Part shown: in pieces, positions 26,554 to 38,000 of the stretch | How positions within the stretch are numbered: the first letter of the stretch is position 1 | Layout: every line of letters starts with the position of its first letter | Source of the DNA: Hirundichthys speculiger | Taxonomy: Eukaryota; Chordata; Actinopteri; Beloniformes; Exocoetidae | Assembly: GCA_018398805.1 (NCBI GenBank) | Contig: JAGFBZ010000906.1 | Span: 1,284,001 to 1,348,000 of the forward strand | DNA length: 64,000 nucleotides | Reading direction: 5' to 3' | Notes under the pieces: generated by a model | Databases searched by the model: none | Told to the model about the DNA's origin: nothing | What the model saw: the letters and a program-made list of their open reading frames with translations, nothing else | Translations under genes and position numbers: made by a program

Positions 26554-26900
26554 TAGAGGTGAGTATTGGCAAGGACCTCGCAATATACGATGATATAATA
26601 TGATACGATATGTATCACACTTGGGTCAAGATATGATATTTTCACGATACCGCGATATATATTGCGATATTCTATTAAGTTAATAAAATCAAGTTGCTGT
26701 GTATGTTCATCAGCTGATATTGATCATTCAGAGGACAAACTGAGTCAAAACTATTTGCTTCAAAACAACCTATTTATTGTTTATTATTAGTGTTTTTGAA
26801 AAAATCGAAAAAATCGATGTTCGGAGCTGAAAAATCAATATTATATTGGGCGGCCGAAAATCGCAATATATTGCCAAAACGATTTTTTTTCACACCCCTA
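26554..26900. mobile_element. hAT MITE, 347 bp, uninterrupted copy
   Basis: The ends TAGAGGTGAGTATTGGC and (inverted) TAGGGGTGTGAAAAAAAA are flanked by a perfect 8-bp duplication, tttaattc, at 26546-26553 and 26901-26908. It is the same family as the element at 12053-12949, in opposite orientation. It lacks the insert found there, so it serves as the empty-site reference. Confidence 0.9.
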
Positions 26901-29819
26901 TTTAATTCATAGTTTCAGTACGTCTGGGTGAAATAGAAAATAGAACTTTGATTACATCCTGTGCAAACAACTGTGAGATGAATTTGACTTGGCGTGTTGA
27001 CTAAAGAAATAACAATACCAACCACAGGGCCTGATAAGTCTAGATTCAGATTTAGATGATGTTATTAAAAGTGCCTGAACTTTCCGAGTGTAACGTCTCC
27101 ATCGGTGTTCTGTCCGGCTTCACGGAGCTCAGACACACAGTCGCAGTAACGCATATTACTTCTGAAAAGGAGAAATGTCTGAAAAGCTCATGCGCCATAC
27201 GTCTCTCCGTACATTATTGAAAACTAATGATTTACAGTTCTCTTCTTAGCTTCCAGTGACAAAAGAGTGAGTTGAATTTTATTTGTGAATTAACGCGACG
27301 TGACCATCTGCAGAAGCAAACAACGGCACGTAGATCAAAGTTCCAGAATAATTATATGTTAAGTGCTAGTTGGCAGCAATGTCTCTTTCACCGGCTAGAA
27401 GAGGGGCAGGATTTGTTCTGAGATGTCTCTTTCATCTTTTTATACTTTATCCCCCATCAAGGCACTTTTTAACAAACACATCCATGGAGCTCTCTCTCCC
27501 TTTTTCCCTCTCTCTCTCTCTCTTCTGTTGGTATGACACAGGAAGAAGTCGCCCTGCAGCCAACGCCGCCGTCCACGCTGAATGCGATTAAACCGAGTAG
27601 TGATTAATCTGGGCTGCCCCGTAATTCCTCTTTACCACTTTAATGGATGTTATCTTCCCTCCTCTGAAGGCTTATCTTGCTGATCGGGGCCAAGGATGAG
27701 GAGGGGAAGAGGAGGGGAGGGGGGTGGGAAGGGTAGAGGGGGAGAAATCAAACCAAATCCATACAGAGGTAAGTAAATAAATAAGTAAGTAAATAAATAA
27801 ATGCAGGGATTGAGGGTGCTGTTAAGCGGATAAGGCAGATCAGTCTCTGTAAAGTGCTCATTTGTTTTCTAAGAAGACAAGCTGCCTTCAAAGCCTACCG
27901 ATGGAGTAGAAACACTGTCAACATCACAATTCACAGACAAACAAAGTGAATTACCCAAACCGCTGTCAATAAACCCCCCCAACAACTGTTTTATTGCAAT
28001 CTTCCACACTGTTACGTACAGTCAATAGTGGCCAAATTTATCAGATGAATTTTAATTTCAGCCGTCCTCAGCAGGGTGGGATCGGGTCGGCTCAGGTCAG
28101 GCTCGGGTAGAGAAACGGAAATCAAAAGATTCGTAACCCTTAATTTCTTGGGACAATGAGCTAACTGTTAACGGGTGAGAATGTCATTTAGGCGGGAGCG
28201 ATCGATTTAATAATTCAAAAACAGAGGAGAGTCGGTGACAGCTGTAGTTTACTAACACGCAGAAATACACTGCAAAATGCAGCGCGCTTCGACTGCAAAA
28301 GCCTCTGACAGTCCAGAGTAAGCGCATCAGCGTGCGTAGGAGCCACTTTTGATTTCTGGCGTAGCATTAAAACCTGACCGGACAAATGAACACGAAAGAA
28401 AATCTAACTTTAAACTCCACAAAAAGACTCAAAGTTGCTTTTTAACTTCTTCCCGAACAGACACCGCCGCATGCATGCAAAGTCAGTATGTCTTCCTGTG
28501 CTTTTGTTCTTCCGTGTCTCCATTTATTCACGTATATAAATGCACAGCAAAAGACTGACAGGGTTAAACCTGTTCAGAGCTCTTTTTTTTTTTCCCCGTT
28601 CCGGCTTACAGCGATGTTGCAGCGAGATTCTGTCCCAGACAAACCTCTGAGGGATTCCATTCAACACTAGTGAACATCTTTAGGTACAAAGCTGCGGGCT
28701 GCATCGGCTCCAGGTAACATAAACGCTCCCTTCAAGCCACCGCGTATCTGCCCATGAAAATTCTCTAAAGGGGTTTAAGCATTTACGCAGAAACACTATC
28801 AGGCAGTGCCGAAAATTCAGCTTACCCTGTTGAATGGGGACTTCAAAGAGAATTGCAAATACCTTTGCACCGCCACATTTTCTCCCCTCTCTCTTTCTCG
28901 CTGTGTCTCTCCGCGCCTTTCCCTGCTTCTTTTTCGTTTTATATTTTCCAAACACAAGCTGCCGTGCGAGGTAAAATGTATTATCAGCTATATATTTCCT
29001 CTTTAAATGAATAACAACAATAATCTTTGAGTAATTTCTTTTTCTTTTTAAATGCAGCTCTGTCTAAATGGGGGCAAAGCAAGAAAGCTAATATAGAGCT
29101 ACGGGTAAACAAGGCCATGTAATAATGAACGTGTGGATTAGGCCTCTAGTCTATGTAACGCGATAAGGAAAAACAGCAGCGACTATCCAGGTAATAGCAC
29201 ATATTGACTGCCAATGAAGGATAAACTACCGTGCAGCTGCACATTTCTGCATTCACACTTGTGGCCGCGCTGCACACACACACACACATAACAAAACAGA
29301 CACAAAAATCTGTGCATATGAGCGCGTGCAGCCACACACTGTCAGTGCACGAGGAGCTCGAAGAATTGGAATATAATAAATATATAAGCCTATTTATGCA
29401 GTATGGAGCTTTGAATGCAAAACAATACAACACATAAACACAGTGTGATTTAATGTAAGAGATAATAAATGGCTTCATAATGAGCAATAAAAATGCTCTT
29501 TAAACAGTTTACTGCTTAGTTCACACTTATAATTAATCTGGGTTCCATGTGTGCATATAAAGTGGGTATATAACTCTACCCAACTGTGCAAGTAAAAAGG
29601 AGAGTGAAGGAGAAAAATGACTGCTAGTAAACATCTGCAACATGATTCAACTACAGCCCTTTAGCTTTGAAAAAAAAAAAAAAAAAGCCTGCCCTTTTCC
29701 CCCTCTCACCTGGACCAGCAGAGCAAGCTCTCCAAATAACACTTTGCAAGAAAAAAAAAAAACTCCCTAAAATTATTTACAGTGAAACACAACAGGAAAC
29801 CATAACATTTATAATGTTT

Positions 29820-30060
29820 TACAAAGCCATCAAATAAGTGGAGAGGGGATTAATTGCCCCGGCCCGACCTTAAAATAATTATTTTGAGCGGTGCAACTCT
29901 AAACTCCAACGAAATTGATACACTTTGATAATTAGATTCTTGGCACTGACCCGCTGAAGTCAATAAAGGTTATTAAGGCCAATTGCTGTCTAAACGCATT
30001 ACGGGCAGAGTAAACTGTCCGTCGGAGGCCCCTGCTACTCCAGCGCCAATATGATAATCC
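29820..30060. promoter_or_regulatory. Candidate cis-regulatory stretch (intron 7)
   Basis: It contains GGGATTAATTGCC, AAAATAATTATTTTG, TTTGATAATTAGATTC and GGTTATTAAGGCCAATTG. It is free of simple repeats. Motif density only. Confidence 0.3.
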
Positions 30061-31203
30061 ATTCTCCGTCCTGGGGGTTTCTTCCCCAGCGCCTGTGTCT
30101 CCACTCTGCCATACAAAACCAGATTGGATTCGCTTAACCTTTCCAGGACTTTGATCAAATGAGCTCACACAGCAATAACATTTACATTGACCCCCACACC
30201 CCACCGCATCAGCCCCCAAAACACACACACACACACAATCCTTCTCTCACTTTCTATTTCTGACTCTACAAAATCTCCCCGCAGCTCCCCGCCGCCCATC
30301 CCTCCTCCTCCAGCACGTTTGCTCAATAACCTAATCAGGTCTTGATGGCGACCGGGCGAGGCTGCGCGTGATTGCGGCGCTACCCTCCTCAGCGGTCCAG
30401 ATTGTTTCCGGGGACCGTTATTAAAGTGACGGGAGAAGATGAAATGGTCACCAAGCGCATCTCTGCACAAACGCACAAGCGTTCGTGCATGCAAAAAAAA
30501 AAAAAAAAAACATACCAGCCTCTGTTATAAATCAGGGGAGAGTAAATTTTGTCACACAGGGAGAGCGTGCATACGTAGTATATACACGCCTCTGTGGTGC
30601 GGCCACGCCGTCGGAAAACAGGGACTGACAGGCCGGGTGAATGAAGCAGAGGAAGACATGGCCCCGATACCACTTCCTGTTTTGTACATCTTGAAGTATA
30701 CAAATGTATTCAACTGAGTGGATCCCATTTATTATGAAAGTAGATTAATTTCCTTGATATGTGTTAAAAAGACTTCCATCTACAAGGCACGTTCCCCTGT
30801 CAAATGAGGGAAAGAAGTGTGAGAAAGAGGCAGAGATATGGCGAGATAGCAGGAGAGAGAGAGAGAGAGGGGGGAGAGAACAAGAGAAAGAACGAGCACA
30901 AAGAGAGGAAGAGAGAGGAGAAGAAGAAAACGACGGAGTGCATTGAAATCTCTTTGCATCCGCCGGCTTTTGAAGTTGTGAGATGAGCAGCCACAGAAGT
31001 CAGGAAAGTGACAAATTAGGGAAAAAGCTGTACTGTGCAAGCAGAGCTGCTAAATCAATTAAAGTCACGCCGAGTGCATACATTAACTTCAATGGCTCAC
31101 ACGTACACGCAAACACAGACGGGCGCGCACACGCGGAGGACAAGGCGGAGAAAAGATGTGCACACAGGGCTCGCTGTCGCTTCCCCCCCACAGTGAAAAG
31201 AGG

Positions 31204-31205
31204 AA

Positions 31206-31253
<48 letters not shown>
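31204..31253. repeat. A-run plus (TA)n microsatellite
   Basis: A run of about 20 As is followed by about 15 TA units. Confidence 0.95.
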
Positions 31254-31256
<3 letters not shown>

Positions 31257-33053
31257 AAAAAGGTAAAATATTCTGCATAAAGCCAAGATTCTCTGTCTAT
31301 TGTCACTCAGACAGAGGATATTCATTGTTGTTAGTTTAAGGAAATGTCACTATTGCGCGGCAGCCATGATAGCGGAGTCCTGAGGGAACGCAAGGCTCGG
31401 AGGCAGGCAGGTCTAAACGGACTTCGGCACCCCGGATCACATGGGAATGTAAAACCTTTTCCGCGACTGCCCCGCTTCCAACCTCCGGAAGCAACCTTTT
31501 GCTCGCCTTTACCTTTACGCAGTCGCATGCATCATCATCGTTTTTTGCCGTACATTCGCGTGCACGGCGCACCCCACGATTATTCGGTGAGCCCCGGCTC
31601 CTTCTGTCGAGGAAGGATTCACGAGGCGTCGAGAAGAGGCGAGTGGACGTTTTTTTTTTTTTTTTTGTTTCTGTGCTTTATATATTTATTTATGTATTTT
31701 ATCAGAATGTCATTCAAATGGAAGGATGAACATTTGCATGACAACAGGCTGAGGAGCAGGGAGGAAGCCCCAGGGAAAGACAGTATCTATAAACAGGAGC
31801 TCGTCCCCTCCATATTGCAAATATTCTTCACACAGACTAACAAACGCGTCTGCAGGCCAGCGCATCCCACAACACTGTTGCTAAATATGACAATAAAGAG
31901 AGGAAGCCTGGCGGTTTGTATTACTATTTTAGCAGGATAAAACAATAGGCTTTTTTATTGCCGCAGCCGAGCGTATAAAATAATAGTGTCATTTTATAAA
32001 GCCTATTTAAATATACATATATTTGTTATTTTAAAACACCCACACAGATATCAGCTTTGGCAAAACAAATAAATAAATAAATAAAAATAAACAACGCTGT
32101 ATTAAATATACTCTACGGGGAACAGAAATATCAAAATAAATGAATGGCAAACATCATCTGCACACACCGGGTCACTTGTATTTCCCTAAATTGCAACCGC
32201 GCTGTCAATTTCCAGCTTCCAAATGTAAAATATATGTAATAAAAGGACTGCGGTGGGAAGCCGTGTAATTTAAATAAGTCAAAGTAATTTTGAGAAATGC
32301 GTTTTAATCTAACGGCAGAAAAGCCACAGTTATCAAATCCTCCAAAAGAAAGATCTATAAGTCACATCAATGAAGTGCTTTTCATCAGCGTATCAGAGGT
32401 CGATACATGTATGCAAATATTGCTCGCAAAGGCAATAATGCTGTCTTTCATCACAATAGTGATTCCCTTTTTGCACGCACCGGTGTATTATTTTTGCATT
32501 GCTTCAAATGGGGGTTTCTGTGCAAGACATGCTTGCCTTTCTGTGATTTGACATTCGGAATAATTAAATTTCTCCTTTCCCAAGAATTCTTTTCAAGTTA
32601 GTTAGGTAATTTTGAAATAAACACACAGCAATTTAATATGTCAAACACACATGGGGATATTTTTTTTTTTTTAAAATGTGGCTTATAATTGCATTGTTAC
32701 ATAATCATTATGTTTTACATGCTTATTTTTAGTCACTGCAAAATTATTTATCATATTAAAAAAAAAATGGATCCCATATTATTTTATGCGTTGCCAAGTT
32801 TGGACTAAATGAAAGAAATTCACATTTTGATACAAAAGAGAAACGCAGGCAGATGGCGTGGAGATGTTTTGCTCTTCCATCAGAAAAACAGAAGGCACTT
32901 CACATTTCTCTGATAACCTTTCCTAAATATGGCTCCAAATCACACACTTTCATGTGGGCCCAGAGATGGAGCTCTAGATGAGTTTAGCCCCTATCGACTA
33001 AACTGCACCCCCCCAACAATCCTCGTCCACTCTCTGCTGGGCTGCTTCCACTG

Positions 33054-33101
33054 TGAGAGAGAGAGAGAGAGAGAGAAAGCGAGAGAGAAAGAAAGAGAGA
33101 C
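33054..33101. repeat. (GA)n-rich microsatellite
   Basis: GAGAGA runs with AAAG interruptions. Confidence 0.9.
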
Positions 33102-33734
33102 TACAACTGGAGCTGAGCAGCGTCGGCAGCAGCGGCGCTGTTCTCCTCCAGCCCCTGTCTTTATCCCCGCCTGAGCATTAGATGTGATTACTGCTCAGCG
33201 CTCGACACTGACAGAGACAGAGAGCTCCCAGAGACAGCAGGAGTGGCTGAGAGGCAGAGAGTGAGGAGCAGGAGAGAACCAGGAGCACAGTCGCCCGTTT
33301 CTACGGTCCCTGTGCTTCAGTGATACAAGAGTGCCCCCTGCTGCTTCTACTGCCTGGGCTATGAATATACACACACATATATATATATATGTATCTATAT
33401 AGATATATAGATATATGACATGCTTCTGCATGTTGTTTGTGTGAGACTGCTGCTGCAATTACAGAACATTCTGAACATAGCTGTGTCTATGCTGACTTAA
33501 TTATGAGTCTGACATTACTATGTAATTCCTTTATAGGTTTCTAAGTAATAGCTCCAAGCTCACTTTTGCTAGGCTACTATTACACACATGACACATCCTT
33601 AATGATTGTGTAACATCTCACATAGTGACTCACGCCAGTTTAAACACAGCAGAATGCTCAGAAGTATAAGCTAAGGCTTTTTCAAAAGGAAGGACAGAAA
33701 TATGAAGACCTCATAACCAGAAAATTCTATTTCA

Positions 33735-34575
33735 AATATCAGATATGATTTTAGTAGTCTTTTGCAACCAAATTGAGCATGTTGCTGGTATTAAAGGAAC
33801 CACATTAGGTTGGTTTAAGTCATATTTATGTGATCCAGTTTGTTCATGTGAATGGAGAGTCCTTCTCATACATCAGAGTAGTTCATGGTGTTCAACAGGG
33901 TTCTGTACTTGGAGCAATACTTTTCACTCCATATATGCTTCAATTCAGTACTGTTTTCAAGCAGCAGTTATGCAGCTGATACTTAGGGACCTATAAAAAC
34001 TGATGATATGTGTAAACTAAAAGGACTACAAGCATGTCTCAATGACTTAAAGACCTGGATGACTGCCAGCTTCCTGTTACTAAACTCAGATCAGACTGGT
34101 GTTGCTGTCTTTGGACCTGAACACTTCAGAAACAGACTGTCCAGTCATTTATTAACTCTGGATGGCATTACTTTGGCCTCAAGTTCTATTGTGAGTGAGT
34201 TTGAAGTTATTTTTGACCAGGACCTGTCCTTTAAATCACAGATGAATCAAGTCTCTGTTGGGTTCTTTAGCTCACCTATTTTTATCAAATTTATGTTACA
34301 ACATTTTTTTAATTTTGAACACAATAAAAGTGGAATTAATTGGATTATGAATTGGAATGATTTGTATCTTGATTTGGATTATGAATTAATTTCATTATGA
34401 ATAGGAATGAATCAGATTACACATGAACCAGAGTGAACTGGACTGAACTAGAAATACAATCAATTAATTTGATTCTATATTTAACTTTGTAATTTAGAAT
34501 GCTTTTTTGCAAAGTGCCTTGACATGACTTTTGTTGTGAACCAGTGCTGTACAAGTGAACTGTACTGATTTATTT
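33735..34575 (+). mobile_element. L2-like LINE fragment (reverse transcriptase 3' part and 3' UTR)
   Basis: Broken frames encode IEHVAGIKGTTLGWFKSYL (33766 onward), then LKGLQACLNDLKTWM, FLLLNSDQTGVAVFGPE, LTLDGITLASS and VIFDQDLSFKSQMNQ. These are the C-terminal reverse-transcriptase blocks of teleost L2/Maui-type LINEs. The YADD catalytic block is lost between the two frames. The 3' end AAAGTGCCTTGACATGACTT, with GTGAACCAGTGCTGTACAAG, is the typical tail. It is 5'-truncated and inactive. Confidence 0.85.
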
Positions 34576-34972
34576 TTTATTATTCCAACATATTTTTGAA
34601 TCAGGGAAATTACCATAATTGTTCATATTAGACAAATATTTTACATCTATAACGGTCACCTTGCCTGAAGGCCACTGATGAAGAATCATCAGTCTACCTG
34701 GGGACATGTTTAAGCATGCTTAAGTGATATTATTTTAAATGTTTTTAGCAGTTCAAAAGTTGCTCTTGTTATCTCCGCTGTGCATCTAAAGCTTATTCAT
34801 TTTATTTGTAGCAAAGGTTTTCAGGATTTCTGCACAAAACAAACCTTGCAAACAGATATAGAACGTTATTTTGAATTTGAAAAAAAATGGAATTCACAAA
34901 AAAGAACAGTTTGGTGTACCGAACCAAACCTTTTTATCGCATCAGTTTTAAGCTGCGTGCGGGCGAGCTCAC
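34576..34972. other. Intron 7 flank beside exon 7
   Basis: AT-rich intronic sequence between the LINE fragment and the exon 7 donor. Nothing else is recognised. Confidence 0.6.
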
Positions 34973-35092
34973 CATGGTCTCCATGAGCTTCCAGTCCTTC
35001 TCCAGCTGCTCCATCGGTCCACTCCACCAGCTGCAGAAACGAGCGTACCGCTGGCCCTGAAACCAGTATTGTCGCAGCCACTCGAACTCCAC
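34973..35092 (-). CDS. fto: FTO exon 7, C-terminal domain
   Basis: This is a 120-bp exon of 40 codons, phase 0 to phase 0. The acceptor is gtgctcatccag and the donor is ACCATG|gtgagc. It encodes [16 protein letters not shown], then [19 protein letters not shown]. Human FTO has [16 protein letters not shown], then WWCQPMAQLEALWKKMEG. This is part of the helical C-terminal domain that supports the catalytic domain. The frame is open. The next exon should begin with the equivalent of human VTNAVLHEV, which I could not find at lower coordinates. Confidence 0.95.
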
Positions 35093-38000
35093 CTGGATGA
35101 GCACAAACAAACGCAGACACACATATGCAGGACAATCATTTTACTTTAACATCCTCATCCTCATCCCACATCCTCTCTGGTGAAAATAAATAGAAATAGT
35201 GCAGAGATGGGGTAAAATCATTGGACGAAACATTTCCATGTGTGACTGTAAAGGATTAAATAACTAAATAGAATATGCTGTTAAGGAATATTACAGACAT
35301 CTACGCCATAAATGTTTTTTGAGGCTCTCAAATGAAAATGCCTCAATATTTTAAGTGCATTCAATCATTGTTTTGAGGCCTATGAATGAAGCGAGGCTAA
35401 TGATGGCATGTTTCCTCCGACACCGGTCATCACTTTGAGAACAGTCACACCCTTAAAGACCTCTCTGCATGCAAACAACACGCACACGGTACGGGGGGTA
35501 CACAAAAAAATGCGTTTACGCGTACACCTTCCAGTTGGCACACCTGAAAGCTCCACCCTCAGCCTCCTCTCTCCGCTCTCTCCCCATTTTCCCCTCCTCT
35601 CCTGCTCCGTCTGGAGTTGACAGGGTCTTCTACGAAGCCGCTCCCCTCTCCTCCGTTGGGAGTGTTTTTGTTTCCTGCTCGTTTGAAGTGCTGATTTAAT
35701 CCTCCCAATGATGCTTCGCCGTAGCCAGGTGTAGCCTTGCTGCTTCTAAGTGTGTCATTCGGTGTGTGTGTTTTTTTCTGAGCTCGGACCCGTATTAGTC
35801 TGTTTGTGCCCTTGCGTGTATCTGTCTGCGTGAAAGTGGCTTCGTTAATGCCTCTGAATAAAATTGCCGTGTGAGCGCGTGCGTGTGTGTCAAAGATTAC
35901 CCCAAATGCTGCCAACGGAAGAACAATACGTTGACTTGCCCTCCCCCGAAACGTCCTACAAAGCATCATCCAGCTGAAACAATGCACATCCCACTTTAGT
36001 TTAATGCAGACAACTGTACAACACGAACTGGAGCTGCATACAATAGAATTCATATCAAATGGGAGTAAGAGCACTTTTCTATATTTTCTCAAAACTATTT
36101 TGTTTCCTGTTCTTCCAATGCGCCGTTAACCAACGTTTACCGCAGAGGCTTTTCGGTGTAAAACTTAAAAATGGCCTCAATGAGGTTTGAGCACATTAAT
36201 TCTCTTTAAGAGGTCCCATTGTCATGAAATGAAATGAAAAATGTCATTTCTTGCATATACATCTTGTCATTCAGTGCTGTTTCCTTCAAATGATGTTCAC
36301 ATGTAACTACATACTAGCTTTCACTGGCTTTCACGGTCTGAAAATTTATCAAAACCAACATTCAGAACCTATAATTGATGTAATCTCGCCCATGTCATCT
36401 ATTTCAATGACTTTCTTTTGAAACATTTAATTAATGACCATGAATAGTTAATCTACGTGTGTGTGTGTTTTTTTTGTTTCTTTTATCACTTATTTTAAAA
36501 TCAAAGATAATCTACTGGTAGGTCAGACCTTGTAAAAAAAAATAATTAAAAATTATGACTAAACAGTGTAAACTCTGTGTCAAAAACACAACAATGACAT
36601 TTTTCAGGCGGCCATCGCTCTGTAAGATGAGACGAGTCAACTTCCACCAATCACCCAAGAAAACAACAAAAGCCGGGAATTATTCAAACAAACAAGCGGA
36701 GTGAGTGCCTGTCTGGGTTCAGAAGCTATGCATAGAAACCATCCTGCCATTTACTCCCAAAAGGCTCTGATCACGATGGGGATGACATGCAAGGACTGTG
36801 GCATGTCAGGGAAAATACACAGCCAGTGGCGCTGCTCAGCAGCCTCTCACTCACTCCATACAACCCACCCTTCAAAGAAATGTCATCCTTTATGGCCCCC
36901 TTCAACACACTCCAAATCCACTCCCCTTCGATCACTACAGCTCAAACACACAACAAAGCCACGAGAGCCAATATCGGGACGTCCTTTTCTCTCAGTCTGT
37001 CCCTCCTTCTATCTCTCTGATTGTCTGCCTGTCCTTTGGTGAGAAGAATCCAACCAGTGCCTCCGCTTTGAGCCGACATGGCAGACTGTCCCCCACCACG
37101 CGGGCCAGTGGCAGCCACAAAGCAGGTCATCTGAAGCGACAGAGGAGCTCTGCTAGTTGGTATTTGGAGCCTGGCCACCCAGCTGAGAGGTGCCAAGCGG
37201 GGAATTCTCACTAAATGCCACCTATGCGGGCGGACAGATCGAAAGTGAGCACTAAAAGGAGAGCGATTGTTAGGCCGGGTTTTTCTCGGAGATGGCAAGG
37301 GGGCAGTGAGAGGGGGAACTTGTGGCTCCCCTGGAGCAAACCTTGTCATCTCTCCAGGTGATGGACACACCGACTACACATTAGCTCCACATTAGTCAAG
37401 CGGCCACCCACCATGGTAGCTATGGAGTTAAAGCCTCTTTTTTCCCCCCTTTTAATGAGGCACCCCCCAACAGACACACACACACCTACACATTATTCCT
37501 TGAGCAGGTCCAATCAATTTCCAGGCCAGGGCCCTGAGGTGAGAGCTGATGAGAGTGGGATCAATCCTATTCTGCCGTCCTCTGTTTACCTAGCCTCCTC
37601 TCACATCCTCCAGGACAACTGGCTGCTAATGTCCTGGCTGTATTTCCATCCTCAAAATAATTGTGTTCAAGACTCCTTGGGCTGTTTTTCCGAATGCAAT
37701 ATGTTACTAGTCTTACCTGCCAGTGAGAGAAATAACAAAACGCTCCTACATATCAATATCAATGATATTAAGAAGCTGATTCATTTAATCGTGAAAGAAC
37801 AAAAGTCGAATCAAATTTTTCCAGACTTTAAGACGGAGCACAACCGCCAGGATGAGAAGTGAGATCTTATAGGGTCGGAAATACAGCCGCCGGTAAATAC
37901 AGCACAAACAACAAGTACAGACTGTACACAACACTGATCTGCCGGTGAGAAAAAAATAAAAATAAAAAAAAGATGTTTTCAGAAGTGATTTGTAAGATTA

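Larger units (their letters stand above)
25223..33734. other. FTO intron 7, fourth part
   Basis: It contains the hAT MITE at 26554-26900, a GGGGA/GGGA-rich tract at about 27695-27750, an A-run plus (TA)n at 31204-31253, (GA)n at 33054-33101 and TA-rich repeats at about 33370-33417. The stretches 29820-30060 and 31930-32640 are AT-rich with many TAAT cores. No exon was found. The 198-codon plus-strand frame at 31344-31940 has no domain and contains a T17 run. Confidence 0.6.

Noticed and set aside
31344..31940. 198-codon open frame on the plus strand
   Set aside because: No domain, no splice support, and it runs through a T17 run and AT-rich DNA. Likely chance.
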